This document shows, piece after piece, positions 48,798 to 58,481 of a stretch of 64,000 bases of DNA. Below the pieces are notes generated by a model that saw only the letters and a program-made list of their open reading frames with translations, did no database searches and was not told where the DNA came from. Made by a program: the position numbers and the translations under genes. Location: positions 4,588,001 through 4,652,000 of the forward strand of contig NZ_CP051684.1 in NCBI RefSeq assembly GCF_012849375.1, read 5' to 3'. This stretch comes from Duganella dendranthematis (GTDB taxonomy: Bacteria; Pseudomonadota; Gammaproteobacteria; Burkholderiales; Burkholderiaceae_D). How positions within the stretch are numbered: position 1 is the stretch's first letter; every line of letters starts with the position of its first letter.

Positions 48798-51700
48798 ATG
48801 ACCACCAACACGCTGCACAAGTTCCGCAAGCTTTTCCGCGTGCTGGTCACTGCTGTGGTGGTGGTGTTGCTGATTGTGAGCCTGTTCGTGGTGCATGTAC
48901 TGAACCAGAGCCGCAAGCGCTATTACGCGGCGGCCGAGGAAACCTCGCACAATCTGGCGGTGTCGCTGGAAAATTATCTGCACTCCCACTTCCAGGAGGC
49001 CGACCTGGCCCTGCGCCGCGCCGACCTGGAGTTCCGCACCCTGCACCAGCAGGGCCGTTTCGACGACGCCCAGTTCAGCGCCTACCTGCGCAGCCTGAAG
49101 GAGCGCCTCCCGCACGCGCAGGCGGTGCGCGGCGCCAATGCCGCCGGGCTGGTGGTGTATGGCGAGCAAATCGATCTGCAGCATCCGCAAGACCTCAGCG
49201 TGCGCGAATTCTATGCGCGCCTGGCGACCGCGCACGAGATGGTGTTCGGCGTGCCGGTGCAGTCGCGCATCACCGGCGAGTGGGTGCTGCCGCTGGTCTA
49301 TCCGCTTACCCTGGCCAACGGCGACTTCGGCGGCACCGCCTATGTGCTGATGAACAATAGCCGCATCGACGAGGCGTTTGCGGCGCTGAACATCGGCGCC
49401 AATGGCTCGATCGTGCTGCTGGACGACCGCAGGCGCGTGCTGCACCGCTACCCGGACGTGCCGGACATGCAGTTCGGCAGTCTGGTCAAGGTCAACCCGC
49501 TGACCCAGGCCATCCTCGACGGCAAGCGGCAGCGCGCCAGCTATACGGTGGTCAGCCCGCGCGACCAGCGCGAGCGCACGCTCAGCATCGAAAAGATCGG
49601 CGCCTATCCGGTGTACGTGGTGGTGGGGCTGGCCAGCGAGGATTTCCTGGCGCCGTGGTACAAGGAGATCCGCAACGCCTCGCTGTTCCTGGCGGTGCTG
49701 CTGGGGCTGGCGCTGGTGCTGGTGCGCGGCGTGCAGTTCGGCCTGCGCGAGCAGTTCAAGGCGCTGACGGCGCTGGGCGAGTCGGACCAGGCCCTGCAAC
49801 AATCGCTGGCGCGGCTGACGGCGTCGGAGTCGCGCTGGCGCTCGCTGACCGAGGGCTTGCCGCAAATGGTGTGGACCGCCACGCCGGCCCTGCGCATCGA
49901 TTTCATGAGCCACCACTGGGAAAGTTTCAGCGGCCTGCCGGCGGAGCAGCTGATGGCCGGCGGCGACTGGTCGCGGGTGATCCACCCGGATGATTTGCCG
50001 ACCCTGACGGCGGCTTGGCAACGGGCGCTGGCCGATGGCGACCAGTTCCGCTGTGACTGCCGGCTGCGTCGCCACGACGGCGTCTGGCGCATCTTCGACA
50101 ACCATGCGCTGCCGCAGCGCGACGCCGACGGCGCCATCGTCAGCTGGGTCGGCAGCAGCACCGACAGCACCGAGCTGCGCGCCGCCCACGACGATCTGTT
50201 GCAGGCCAAGGAGGCGGCCGACAAGGCCGGCCGCGCCAAGTCGGACTTCGTCGCCAATATGAGCCACGAGATCCGTTCGCCGATGAATGCGGTGCTGGGC
50301 ATGCTGCAATTGCTGCGGCAGACGGCGATGAGCGGGCGCCAGCAGGATTATGTCGACAAGGCGCATGCGGCCGCCAGCGCGTTGCTGGGCCTGCTCAACG
50401 ATGTGCTGGATTTCTCCAAGGTCGAAGCCGGCAAGCTGGGGCTCGATCCCCATCCGTTCCGGCTCGACAAGCTGTGGCGCGATCTGGCGGTGATTTTGTC
50501 GGCCAACGTTGGCGACAAGACCATCGAGGTGCTGTTCCGCATCGATCCGGCGCTGCCGCCGATGGTGGTGGGCGATGCGCTGCGCTTGCAGCAGATTCTG
50601 CTGAATCTGGCCGGCAACGCCATCAAGTTCACCGAGCGTGGCGAGGTGGTGGTGTCGGCCCAGCTGGTGTCGCAGAGCGAGCACACGCTGTCGATCGCGT
50701 TTGCGATCCGCGACACCGGCATCGGCATCGCGCCCGATCAATGCGAGCGCATCTTCGACGGCTTTTCGCAGGCCGAGGCGTCGACGGCGCGCCGCTTTGG
50801 CGGCACCGGGCTGGGACTGGCCATTAGCCAGCGGCTGGTGCGGCTGATGGGCGGCACCTTGCGCGTGGTCAGCGAGGTGGGGCAGGGCAGTGTGTTCGAT
50901 TTCGCGGTGGAGTTCGGCATTTCGGCGGTCCAGCCGGACAGCGCGCCGGCGCCGTTGCAGGATGCCTTGATGCGTGGCCTGTCCTGTCTGGTGGTGGACG
51001 ATAATCCGGTGGCGCGCACGGTGTTGCGCGAGATGGCGGCCTCGTTCGGCTGGCGCGTGGAGGTGGCGGCCGACGGCTACGAGGCGCTGGAGGCGATTGC
51101 CGGCCAGGCCGCGCGGCGCAAGGCGTATGACGTGGTGTTCATCGACTGGCGCATGCCGACCATGGATGGCTGGGAAACCAGCCGCCGCATCCGCCAGCTG
51201 GCGCCGCAGGGCAAGACGCCGCTGATCGTGATGGTGACGGCGCACGACCGCGAGCTGCTGGCGCAGCGCCAGCAGGAATTGTCGCCGGTGCTGGACGGGT
51301 TTGTGGTCAAGCCGGTGACGGCGTCGATGCTGTTCGATGCGGTGGCGGATGCGCGGCTGGAGCACCGCAAGCCGGCCTTGCTGGCGGCGGTGGCGGTGCC
51401 GGCGCGGCGGCGCCTGGCCGGCCTGCGGCTGCTGCTGGTGGACGATAATCCGGCCAACCAGCAGGTCGCCAGCGAGTTGCTCAGCAATGATGGCGCGCAG
51501 GTCGAGGTGGCCAATTCCGGGGCGATGGCGCTGGCCGTCGTCGGGCGGCAGGGAGCGTTGCCGGATTTGATTTTGATGGATATCCAGATGCCGGAGATGG
51601 ATGGCTACCAGACCACCCACGCAATCCAGGCGCGGCTGGGCGTGAACACGCCGCCGATCGTGGCGATGACCGCCAACGCCATGGCTTCCGACCGCATCGC

Positions 51701-52346
51701 CGCGCTGGAGGCGGGCATGGTCGATCACATCGGCAAGCCGTTCGATCTGGAGCAGTTGATTGAAGTGATCCTGAAGCACGCGCGCCGTGGCGGCGTGGCG
51801 CTGGCCGGTGCGCCGGCCGCTGTCGCGTGGCATGCCGACGCTGCAGCGAATGCGCCGCGCACTACCGCCGCTGTCAATGCGCCGCACGCCGCCGGCGCTG
51901 CCAATGCGTCACGCGCCGCCGCCGTTGCCTCTGCGCCCGATGGCGCCGCAACTGCGCTACGGGGTGGTGGCGATGGCGCCGTCGTATCCGGGCCGCTGCC
52001 CGACGCCGGCTTGAACAGCGCTGCCGCGCTGAAGCGGCTGGGGGGATTGGAGTCGGTCTATCTGATCGCGCTGCGCAGCTTCATCGCCGAGGCCGAAAAG
52101 CTGGCGGCGCAGCTGCAAGCCGCGCGTGACGATGAAAACTGCAACGCCGCCTTGCCGGCCCTGCACACGCTCAAAGGCCTGGCCGGCACGGTCGGCGCCG
52201 ACCGCCTGGCGGCGCTGAGCTTTCAAGCCGAACTCGCCCTCAAGGAAGACGACGCCGTCTGGGCGCCGCTGGAGCAGGTGCTGGACGCCTGCCCCGGCGT
52301 CGCCGGCGACATCGAACAACTGCTTAGCGGAAGCCGTCCGCGCTGA
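48798..52346 (+). CDS. Hybrid sensor histidine kinase with PAS, two receivers and HPt
   Basis: The 1182-residue membrane protein is a full phosphorelay in one chain: membrane helix (about 15-37), extracytoplasmic dCACHE-like sensor (about 40-285), second helix (about 292-315), PAS domain (about 345-460), HisKA with [16 protein letters not shown] (His near 492), HATPase with [14 protein letters not shown] and [13 protein letters not shown], receiver 1 ([24 protein letters not shown]), receiver 2 ([27 protein letters not shown]) and a C-terminal HPt ([16 protein letters not shown]). A low-complexity Ala-rich linker of degenerate repeats (about 1014-1058) joins receiver 2 to HPt. No response regulator lies nearby. 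Its 3' end overlaps the M16 gene by 23 bases. Confidence 0.95.
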   Translation: MTTNTLHKFRKLFRVLVTAVVVVLLIVSLFVVHVLNQSRKRYYAAAEETSHNLAVSLENYLHSHFQEADLALRRADLEFRTLHQQGRFDDAQFSAYLRSLKERLPHAQAVRGANAAGLVVYGEQIDLQHPQDLSVREFYARLATAHEMVFGVPVQSRITGEWVLPLVYPLTLANGDFGGTAYVLMNNSRIDEAFAALNIGANGSIVLLDDRRRVLHRYPDVPDMQFGSLVKVNPLTQAILDGKRQRASYTVVSPRDQRERTLSIEKIGAYPVYVVVGLASEDFLAPWYKEIRNASLFLAVLLGLALVLVRGVQFGLREQFKALTALGESDQALQQSLARLTASESRWRSLTEGLPQMVWTATPALRIDFMSHHWESFSGLPAEQLMAGGDWSRVIHPDDLPTLTAAWQRALADGDQFRCDCRLRRHDGVWRIFDNHALPQRDADGAIVSWVGSSTDSTELRAAHDDLLQAKEAADKAGRAKSDFVANMSHEIRSPMNAVLGMLQLLRQTAMSGRQQDYVDKAHAAASALLGLLNDVLDFSKVEAGKLGLDPHPFRLDKLWRDLAVILSANVGDKTIEVLFRIDPALPPMVVGDALRLQQILLNLAGNAIKFTERGEVVVSAQLVSQSEHTLSIAFAIRDTGIGIAPDQCERIFDGFSQAEASTARRFGGTGLGLAISQRLVRLMGGTLRVVSEVGQGSVFDFAVEFGISAVQPDSAPAPLQDALMRGLSCLVVDDNPVARTVLREMAASFGWRVEVAADGYEALEAIAGQAARRKAYDVVFIDWRMPTMDGWETSRRIRQLAPQGKTPLIVMVTAHDRELLAQRQQELSPVLDGFVVKPVTASMLFDAVADARLEHRKPALLAAVAVPARRRLAGLRLLLVDDNPANQQVASELLSNDGAQVEVANSGAMALAVVGRQGALPDLILMDIQMPEMDGYQTTHAIQARLGVNTPPIVAMTANAMASDRIAALEAGMVDHIGKPFDLEQLIEVILKHARRGGVALAGAPAAVAWHADAAANAPRTTAAVNAPHAAGAANASRAAAVASAPDGAATALRGGGDGAVVSGPLPDAGLNSAAALKRLGGLESVYLIALRSFIAEAEKLAAQLQAARDDENCNAALPALHTLKGLAGTVGADRLAALSFQAELALKEDDAVWAPLEQVLDACPGVAGDIEQLLSGSRPR

Positions 52347-53763
52347 TCTCGATCTCGCTGACCTCGCCATAGGTCTTGGCGATCGCGCGGATCGCCTCGG
52401 CCTTGCCGACCAACACCGTTTGCAGCTGCTTGCGCGGGAAGTGCTTGTCGACCAGCGCCTTGGCCTTCTCCGGCGTCAGGCTGTCGACGTCGCGCGTGAA
52501 GTTGTCGATCTGCGCCCGGTCCACCCGGTTGGCGTACATATCGCCCAGCAGGCTGGCCAGCTGCTCGCTGGTTTCGTAGCGCGGCGGGAACTGGCCTTTC
52601 ACATACGCCTTGGCCGATGCCAGCGTGGCGGCGTCGATGCCCTTGTCCCACAGGCGCTGGTAGGTCTTGTGCGCCAGCGCCAGTGCCGCCTCGGTTTTCG
52701 GCAGCGCGGTAAAGCTGCTGATGGCGAAGGTGCCGGTCTGCGCCAGCGTGGCGAACTGGCTGTTGGCGCCATACGTCAGGCCGGAGTTGACGCGCAATTC
52801 ATCGTTCAGCCACGAGGTGAAGCGGCCGCCCAGCACCGTGTTGACCACTTGCAGCTGCACGTAGTCCGGATCGTTGCGGGCGATGCCGGCGCCGCCGATC
52901 AGGAAGGTGGTTTCGATCGCGTCCGGCTTGTTCACCAGCAGTACGCGGGCCTTGCTGGCCTGCACCTTGCCGTTGTCCTGCGCGGCCGGCGCCGGGCCGC
53001 TGGCTTGCCACGCGCCGAACAAGGATTCGATCTGCTGCCGCATCGCCGTTTTCTGGAAGTCGCCCACCACGATGATGGCGGCGTTGTCGGGACGGTAGTA
53101 GCGCTGGTAGTAGCCGCGCACGTCGCCCTGCTTGAGCGCGGCCATGCTGCTGATGGTGCCGCTGGCCGGGATGCCGTACGGGCGGTCGCCGAACAGCATG
53201 GCGCGGTAGTAGGTCTGCACCACGTTGCGCGGCGCTTCCTTGGCCTGCTTGATGCCGTTGACCTTGCGCGCGCGCAGCTTGGCCAGTTCGGCGTCGTCGA
53301 AGTTCGGCTGCTGGACGATTTCTGCGAACAGCGGCAGCAGCGCGGCCGTGTCGGCCTTGGCGAAGTTGGCTTGCACGGTGCTGGCCTCGGTGCCGGCGCC
53401 GCCGGCCAGGCGCGCGCCGCGATAATCAAACGCCTGGTCGATGCTGGCCTTGTTGTGGGCGGCGGTGCCGAGCAGCAGGGCGTCGCCGGTCAGATTGGAC
53501 AGGCCGGGCTGCGCGCCGTCGTTGACGGCGCCGGCCTTGATCACGGCGCGCACCGCAATCAGCGGCACGTCGTGGCGTTCCATCAGGTACACGGTCAGGC
53601 CGTTCGGCAGGGTGACGGTGTCGAACTCCGGCAGGCGAAATTCGGCGGCGGCGGCCTGCACCGGCGTGGCGGACAGCACGCTGGCCGACAATGCGGCGGC
53701 CATGGCGGCGGCGATGGCGGCGCGGGCGGCGCGCTTGGCGCCGGCAGTCAGTGGGCTATTCAT
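52324..53763 (-). CDS. M16-family peptidase-like subunit lacking the zinc site
   Basis: The 479-residue exported protein (signal region rich in Ala, then LPEFDTVTLPNGLTVYLM) has the M16 fold. The zinc-binding H-x-x-E-H is absent: the equivalent stretch reads LSNLTGDALLLGT. The substrate-binding Arg...Tyr pair is kept in the C-terminal half (LNDELRVNSGLTYGANS). It therefore fits the non-catalytic partner of an M16 heterodimer with the adjacent gene, four bases upstream. Confidence 0.92.
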   Translation of the reverse strand: MNSPLTAGAKRAARAAIAAAMAAALSASVLSATPVQAAAAEFRLPEFDTVTLPNGLTVYLMERHDVPLIAVRAVIKAGAVNDGAQPGLSNLTGDALLLGTAAHNKASIDQAFDYRGARLAGGAGTEASTVQANFAKADTAALLPLFAEIVQQPNFDDAELAKLRARKVNGIKQAKEAPRNVVQTYYRAMLFGDRPYGIPASGTISSMAALKQGDVRGYYQRYYRPDNAAIIVVGDFQKTAMRQQIESLFGAWQASGPAPAAQDNGKVQASKARVLLVNKPDAIETTFLIGGAGIARNDPDYVQLQVVNTVLGGRFTSWLNDELRVNSGLTYGANSQFATLAQTGTFAISSFTALPKTEAALALAHKTYQRLWDKGIDAATLASAKAYVKGQFPPRYETSEQLASLLGDMYANRVDRAQIDNFTRDVDSLTPEKAKALVDKHFPRKQLQTVLVGKAEAIRAIAKTYGEVSEIEISADGFR

Positions 53764-53767
53764 CGTA

Positions 53768-55108
53768 TCAATCCTCCTTCGCAGCCAGCACGCCGACGGT
53801 GCGCTGCGATTTCTTCAGGTATTTGGCGGCGACGGCCTGGATGTCGGCCGGCGTCAGTTTTTCGTAGGCGGCGGGGGCGTCGAACATCTTCTTGTAGTCG
53901 CCGAAGAAGACTTCGTAATTGCCCAGCTGCTGCGCCTTGCCGTTGATGGTTTCCTGCTCGCGGTACAGGTTGACCAGCTTCTGGTTCTTGACCTTTTGCA
54001 GTTCCTCGGCCGTCACGCCGTCCTTGACCAGTTTGTCGACTTCGGCCAGCAGGGCTTTTTCCAGCGTTGCCGGTTCCACCTTGGCGGCGGCCACGGCGGA
54101 CAGGTACAGCAGGCCCGGATCGAAGCCGTCCAGGCTGTTGGCGCTGACCTGCGTCGCCAGTTGCTGCTCCACCAGCGCTTTATACAGACGCGAAGTCTTG
54201 CCGTCGGCCAGCAGGCTTTGCAGCACTTCCAGCGCGTAGTAGTCGGGATTGCCGGCCTGCGGGATCTTGTAGGCGATGGTCAGGTTGGCCGAGGTGGCCG
54301 ATTCCTTGGTGACGAACACGCGCCGTTCGCCGGTCTGCGGCGGCTCGACGGTGCGCACCGCCGGCGGCAGCGCGCGCTTCGGAATGGCGCCGAAGTATTT
54401 GGTGGCCAGCTTCTTCACCTCGTCGGCCTTGACGTCGCCGACGATCACCGACACTGCGTTGTTCGGCGCGTAATACGCGCGGAAATAGGTTTCCAGGTCT
54501 TGCTGGGTCCAGGCCTTGATGTCGGACTCGTTGCCGATCACCGACCATGAATACGGGTGCGCCATGAAGGCCACGCTGTTGACCTCTTCGCGCAGCAGCC
54601 GCATGTTGGAGTTCTCCAGCCCGGTGCTGCGCTCGGACAGCACCACGCCGCGCTCGCTGGCGACCATTTTCGGATCGATGCTCAGGTGGGCGATGCGGTC
54701 GCTTTCCAGCGTGAAGATGGTTTCCAGCGAGGTGGCCGGGAACCAGTCCTGGTACACCGTCAGGTCGGTGCTGGTGTAGGCGTTGTTGGAGCCGCCCTTG
54801 GCTTCCATGGTGCGGTCGAACATTTTCGGACCGAAGTTCTTCGAGCCGTTGAACATCATGTGTTCAAAGAAGTGCGACAGGCCGGTGATGCCGGGCGCCT
54901 CGTTGCGCGAGCCGACTTTCCAGAACGTGTACATATTGGCGTTGGGGATGCCGTGCGATTCGAGCACGATGAACTTCATGCCGTTGGCCAGCGTGAAGGT
55001 CTGCACCTGGTCGGCGCTGACGGCGGCGTGCGCGGTGACCGTCGTGCCGATGGCACCGATGGCGCCGATCGCCATGGCCAGGCTGGCGGCCAAAACTTTC
55101 CATTTCAT
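53768..55108 (-). CDS. M16-family zinc peptidase, catalytic subunit
   Basis: The 446-residue exported protein has a signal peptide (cleavage near AHAA) and the inverted zinc motif GLSHFFEHMMFNGSKNF, with the downstream Glu in the ERGVVLSERS region. It is the active half of an insulinase/PqqL-type pair; periplasmic pairs of this kind degrade peptides. It lies directly upstream of the zinc-less partner in one operon and diverges from the thioesterase gene. Confidence 0.94.
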   Translation of the reverse strand: MKWKVLAASLAMAIGAIGAIGTTVTAHAAVSADQVQTFTLANGMKFIVLESHGIPNANMYTFWKVGSRNEAPGITGLSHFFEHMMFNGSKNFGPKMFDRTMEAKGGSNNAYTSTDLTVYQDWFPATSLETIFTLESDRIAHLSIDPKMVASERGVVLSERSTGLENSNMRLLREEVNSVAFMAHPYSWSVIGNESDIKAWTQQDLETYFRAYYAPNNAVSVIVGDVKADEVKKLATKYFGAIPKRALPPAVRTVEPPQTGERRVFVTKESATSANLTIAYKIPQAGNPDYYALEVLQSLLADGKTSRLYKALVEQQLATQVSANSLDGFDPGLLYLSAVAAAKVEPATLEKALLAEVDKLVKDGVTAEELQKVKNQKLVNLYREQETINGKAQQLGNYEVFFGDYKKMFDAPAAYEKLTPADIQAVAAKYLKKSQRTVGVLAAKED

Positions 55109-55215
55109 GAGCGTTCCTTTTCAAGAGAAGCGCAAAGCATACAACTTTTCGACAACTATTTGCGAATGACAAGTTTAACGGCTAGCATGGAGTCAATGAC
55201 AACAGGAGTGATGCA

Positions 55216-55695
55216 ATGGAAAAACCGATGAACTGGGTGGAGCACGAACTGAGCATGACCGTGCTGATGACGCCCGATATGGCCAATTTCTCAGGCAACG
55301 TCCATGGCGGCACGATTCTCAAGTATCTGGATAGCGTGGCGTATGCCTGCGCCAGCCGCTATTCCGGCGCCTACGTGGTGACGCTGTCGGTCGATCAGGT
55401 GATGTTCCTGCAGCCGATCCATGTCGGCGAACTGGTGACCTTCCTGGCGTCGATCAACTACACCGGCAACACGTCGATGGAAGTCGGCATCCGGGTGGTG
55501 ACGGAAAATATCCAGAAGCGGCTGGTGCGCCACGCTAACAGCTGCTATTTCACCATGGTGGCGGTGGACGAGCATCGCAAGCCGGTGCAGGTGCCGGCGC
55601 TGGTGCCGGAGACGGAAGAGCAGAAGCAGCGCTGGGAACAGGCGCTGCTGCGCAAGCAGTCGCGCCAGATGGTGCACGGCAACCGCAAGAAATGA
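55216..55695 (+). CDS. Acyl-CoA thioesterase (hotdog fold)
   Basis: The 159-residue product has MANFSGNVHGGTILKYLDSVAY, with the hotdog Gly-Gly and catalytic-site Asp, VVTLSVDQVMFLQPIHVGEL and GNTSMEVGIRVVTENI, as in YciA/BFIT-type thioesterases that hydrolyse acyl-CoA. It overlaps the flippase gene by ATGA, so the two are translationally coupled. Confidence 0.93.
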   Translation: MEKPMNWVEHELSMTVLMTPDMANFSGNVHGGTILKYLDSVAYACASRYSGAYVVTLSVDQVMFLQPIHVGELVTFLASINYTGNTSMEVGIRVVTENIQKRLVRHANSCYFTMVAVDEHRKPVQVPALVPETEEQKQRWEQALLRKQSRQMVHGNRKK

Positions 55696-56510
55696 CGCTG
55701 GTGATGGATCGCCAACTGCTGTTTATCTGTTTCCTGACGTTCGTGATCCATCTGATTGGCACGCTGGCGTATTCGGTGCGTATCGCCGGGATTCGCACGC
55801 GCCGCGTTGCGGTGTCGCTGGCGCTGTTCAGCATTCTGGTGCTGGTGTCGCGCACCTCCAATTCTTTCCTCGGTCCGTTTTTGGCGAAGCGGGTGGAGTC
55901 CAGCATCGGCATGCCGCTGTCCGGCCCTGAGCTGCTGAGCGATTTTCGCTGGCTGCTGGTGTCGGCCTCGCTCGCCACGATTGTCGGGGCACTTTTGATT
56001 CCGACCTTTCAGCGCGTGTTTTGCCGGGCTGTGATGCACTTCCAGATCCATCGCTCGGTGCCGAAGCTGATTTTGCATGGTTTCTTCAAAGGCGGGCTGT
56101 CGTATGTGAAGGACAATGTCAGTTTGCCGCGCGCAGGCAATCTCGCTGGCTTGCGCGATGCGCACAGCGTGTCGCTGTCGGTCACGCTGTTGAATGTGGC
56201 CGCCACCGCGCTGTGGACGGTCGGCGTGTTCGCCGCGCTGTACGCTGGCGTGCTGGATCCGTCGGTGCGCGTGACATCCAGTACTTTGTCTTCAATCATC
56301 AACGGCGGCGCCACGGTGATGATGGCGGTGTTCATCGATCCGCATATGTCGGGCATGACGGATGACGTCATCGAAGGGAAGGTCAGCTAGACGCAGTTCC
56401 GGCGCGCCGTCGTGTGGCTGGTCGGCAGCCGCTTGTCCGGCACCTTGCTGGCGCAACTGCTGCTGGTGCCGTCAGCGCTCCTCATCACCCTCGTCGCCAA
56501 GGCAATTTGA
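55692..56510 (+). pseudogene. amj: Amj-type lipid II flippase gene with an in-frame amber codon
   Basis: The frame from ATG 55692 encodes about six membrane segments in the Amj (DUF2837) pattern: SLALFSILVLVSRTSNSFLG, KLILHGFFKGGLSYVKDN, and GGATVMMAVFIDPHMSGMTD. A TAG at 56388-56390 stops it at 232 residues. The same frame continues past TAG with TQFRRAVVWLVGSRLSGTLL and ends AKAI at 56510, which is the normal last helix of the family. The amber codon is one change from Glu (GAG). Amj flips lipid II as an alternative to MurJ; without the last helix it is probably inactive unless the codon is read through or is an error. Confidence 0.75.
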
Positions 56511-56540
56511 GGGTACTACCCCTACCTATATTTTCTCGAC

Positions 56541-56672
56541 CTCTAAAACCTCTAAAACGTCTAGAACGCTCTAATTTGAACTATTTCGCTAGATTTCGCT
56601 CTAAAACAGAGCGAGATTTTAGACGAAATAGAGCGAAATAGAGCGTTCTAGAGCAAATAGACGTTTTAGAGG
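56541..56672. repeat. Helically phased TCTA/TAGA repeat array forming a large inverted repeat
   Basis: On the left TCTA recurs at 56542, 56551, 56560, 56570 and 56600; on the right TAGA recurs at 56620, 56629, 56639, 56649, 56658 and 56667. Spacing is 9 or 10 bases, near one helical turn. The first two left units (CTCTAAAAC) are identical. The two halves are imperfect reverse complements about a centre near 56605 (CGCTCT...AGAGCG) over some 64 bases each. The stretch is AT-rich in a GC-rich genome and ends at the ribosome site of the next gene. No coding pattern. It could bind a cooperative regulator or fold as RNA. Confidence 0.8.
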
Positions 56673-56680
56673 AGGAGAAA

Positions 56681-57097
56681 ATGGACCACCCACATCCACA
56701 CCCAGACCGCCCAGACCCCCCGATAGGCAATATGCACCTGCCAGCCGAGCCGCCGCCGGCGCCAATGATGACGGCATCCCCGCCCGCCGTGCCGACGCCC
56801 GCTCCTGCGCTCGTAACAGGCCCCAGCGGCGGCCCGGCCGCAAGCCGAGGTTACCAATGGAAGCAGCTATTCCTGCCCAACGGCACAGAGCTGCGCACCA
56901 TCTACTGCGGCCGCTCCACCTACGCCATCGTTGAAGACGAACAAATCATCAGCGAGGGCAAGCCGACCACGCCGTCGCGGCTAGCCAACCTTCAAGGCTG
57001 CGGCAGCCGCAACGCCTGGCAGACCGTCTGGCTGCGGCTGCCGGGTGGCACGCGCTGGCGGCGTGCCGCCGACTGTCGGCGTCTGGCCGACGCATAG
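56681..57097 (+). CDS. Unknown protein downstream of the repeat array
   Basis: ATG at 56681 follows GGAGGAG. The 138-residue product has a Pro/His-rich disordered N-terminal half (DHPHPHPDRPDPP, PAEPPPAPMM) and a compact C-terminal half of about 80 residues (GYQWKQLFLPNGTELRTIYC, GCGRNAW-like GCGSRNAWQTVWLRLPGGTR). The latter resembles small DNA-modification-associated (RAMA-like) domains by eye only. Its 5' end is set by the repeat array, suggesting control through it. Confidence 0.6.
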   Translation: MDHPHPHPDRPDPPIGNMHLPAEPPPAPMMTASPPAVPTPAPALVTGPSGGPAASRGYQWKQLFLPNGTELRTIYCGRSTYAIVEDEQIISEGKPTTPSRLANLQGCGSRNAWQTVWLRLPGGTRWRRAADCRRLADA

Positions 57098-57137
57098 CCG
57101 CATAGCCACCGCATAGCCACAAGCGGCGGCGTCATTC

Positions 57138-58442
57138 TTACTTGTTGCGGCGCGTGAGGAACACCAGGCCGGCGGCGATCACCGAGGCGGCCGACAGCGC
57201 ATACAAGCCGCCCTGGATCGAGCCGGTCTTCTGCTCCAGATAACCGAACGTAGCCGGCGCCACAAAGCCACCCAGATTGCCCAGCGAGTTGATCAGCGCG
57301 ATCACCGCCGCCGCGATACGGCTGTCCAGATAACCCTGCGGAATCGGCCAGAACAGCGACGATGCCGCCTTGAAGCCGATGCCGGCGAAGCAGATCGCCA
57401 CGAACGCGAACACCGGCCCGACAGTGGTGGAGGCGAACATGCCGCACGCCGCCACGATCAACGCCACCGCCACCCACGCCTGCTGATTGCGCCAGCGCTG
57501 CGCCAGCGTGGCAAACATATACATGGCGGCGATCGAGATAATCCACGGAATCGAGTTGAACAAGCCGATCTGGAATTCCGAGAAGTGGCCCATCTTCTTG
57601 ATGATGCTCGGCAGCCAGAACGTCGCGCCATAAATGGTCAGCTGGATCGCGAAGTAGATGAAGCAGAACAGCGCGATGCGCGCGTCCTTGAGCAGCGTGA
57701 ACATGCTGGCGTGCTGCGGCTTTTTGGCATCGCGCTCCTTCTTCTCGGCGGCGATGACGGTGGCCAGCGCGCTGCGCTCCTCATTGGTCAGCCACTGCGC
57801 GTCCTCGGGGCGCGAATCGAGGAAGAACCACACCACGGCGCACAGCGCCACCGACGCCAGGCCTTCGATGATGAACATCCACTGCCAGCCGTGGAAGCCG
57901 CCGCCGTCAATCGACAGCAGCGCGCCCGACAGCGGACCGGACAGCACCGACGCCAGCGCCGAGCCGCTGAGGAAGATCGCCATTGCCTTGCCGCGCTCCT
58001 TGTTGGGCAGCCATTGCGTGAAGTAGTAGACCACGCCCGGGAAGAAGCCGGCCTCGGCCACGCCCAGCAAAAAGCGCATCACATAGAACGAGGTCTCGCC
58101 CTGCACAAACGCCATGCCGGTGGCGACGATGCCCCAGGTGCCCATGATGCGGGTCAGCCAGGCCTTGGCGCCGAAGCGCTGTTGCAGGATGTTGGACGGC
58201 ACCTCGAACAGCGCATAGGCGAGGAAGAACACGCCCGCGCCAAAGCCGAACGCGGCCGCGCCGATGCCGAGGTCTTTCTCCAGATGCGAACGGACAAAGC
58301 CGATGTTGACGCGGTCAATATAGTTGGCGATGAACATCACCACGAACAGCGGCAGGATGCGCCACTTGACCTTGCTGACGGCGGTGTCGAGGATGGTAGG
58401 GGCGGCCGCAACGCCGCCGGTGGTGCTGGCGATGGTAGTCAT
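57138..58442 (-). CDS. MFS transporter, ACS family, glucarate/galactarate type
   Basis: The 434-residue protein has 12 membrane segments in two halves and the conserved loops of the anion:cation symporter family (FIANYIDRVNIGFVRSHLEK at the start, RFLLGVAEAGFFPGVVYYFT near residue 126). Members such as GudP import hexarates by proton symport. It follows the glucarate dehydratase gene 39 bases downstream on the same strand, so it probably supplies that enzyme. Confidence 0.9.
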   Translation of the reverse strand: MTTIASTTGGVAAAPTILDTAVSKVKWRILPLFVVMFIANYIDRVNIGFVRSHLEKDLGIGAAAFGFGAGVFFLAYALFEVPSNILQQRFGAKAWLTRIMGTWGIVATGMAFVQGETSFYVMRFLLGVAEAGFFPGVVYYFTQWLPNKERGKAMAIFLSGSALASVLSGPLSGALLSIDGGGFHGWQWMFIIEGLASVALCAVVWFFLDSRPEDAQWLTNEERSALATVIAAEKKERDAKKPQHASMFTLLKDARIALFCFIYFAIQLTIYGATFWLPSIIKKMGHFSEFQIGLFNSIPWIISIAAMYMFATLAQRWRNQQAWVAVALIVAACGMFASTTVGPVFAFVAICFAGIGFKAASSLFWPIPQGYLDSRIAAAVIALINSLGNLGGFVAPATFGYLEQKTGSIQGGLYALSAASVIAAGLVFLTRRNK

Positions 58443-58481
58443 GTTGTCTCCTTGTGGTGCTAGCGGTTGTTATTGTTGTTA

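Noticed and set aside
48768..51887. 1039-codon open frame antisense to the hybrid kinase
   Set aside because: Composition is Arg/His/Gln-rich without motifs; the plus strand carries all kinase, receiver and HPt motifs.
56541..56672. Repeat array as a CRISPR
   Set aside because: Units are only 9-10 bases with no spacers, and orientation inverts half way.
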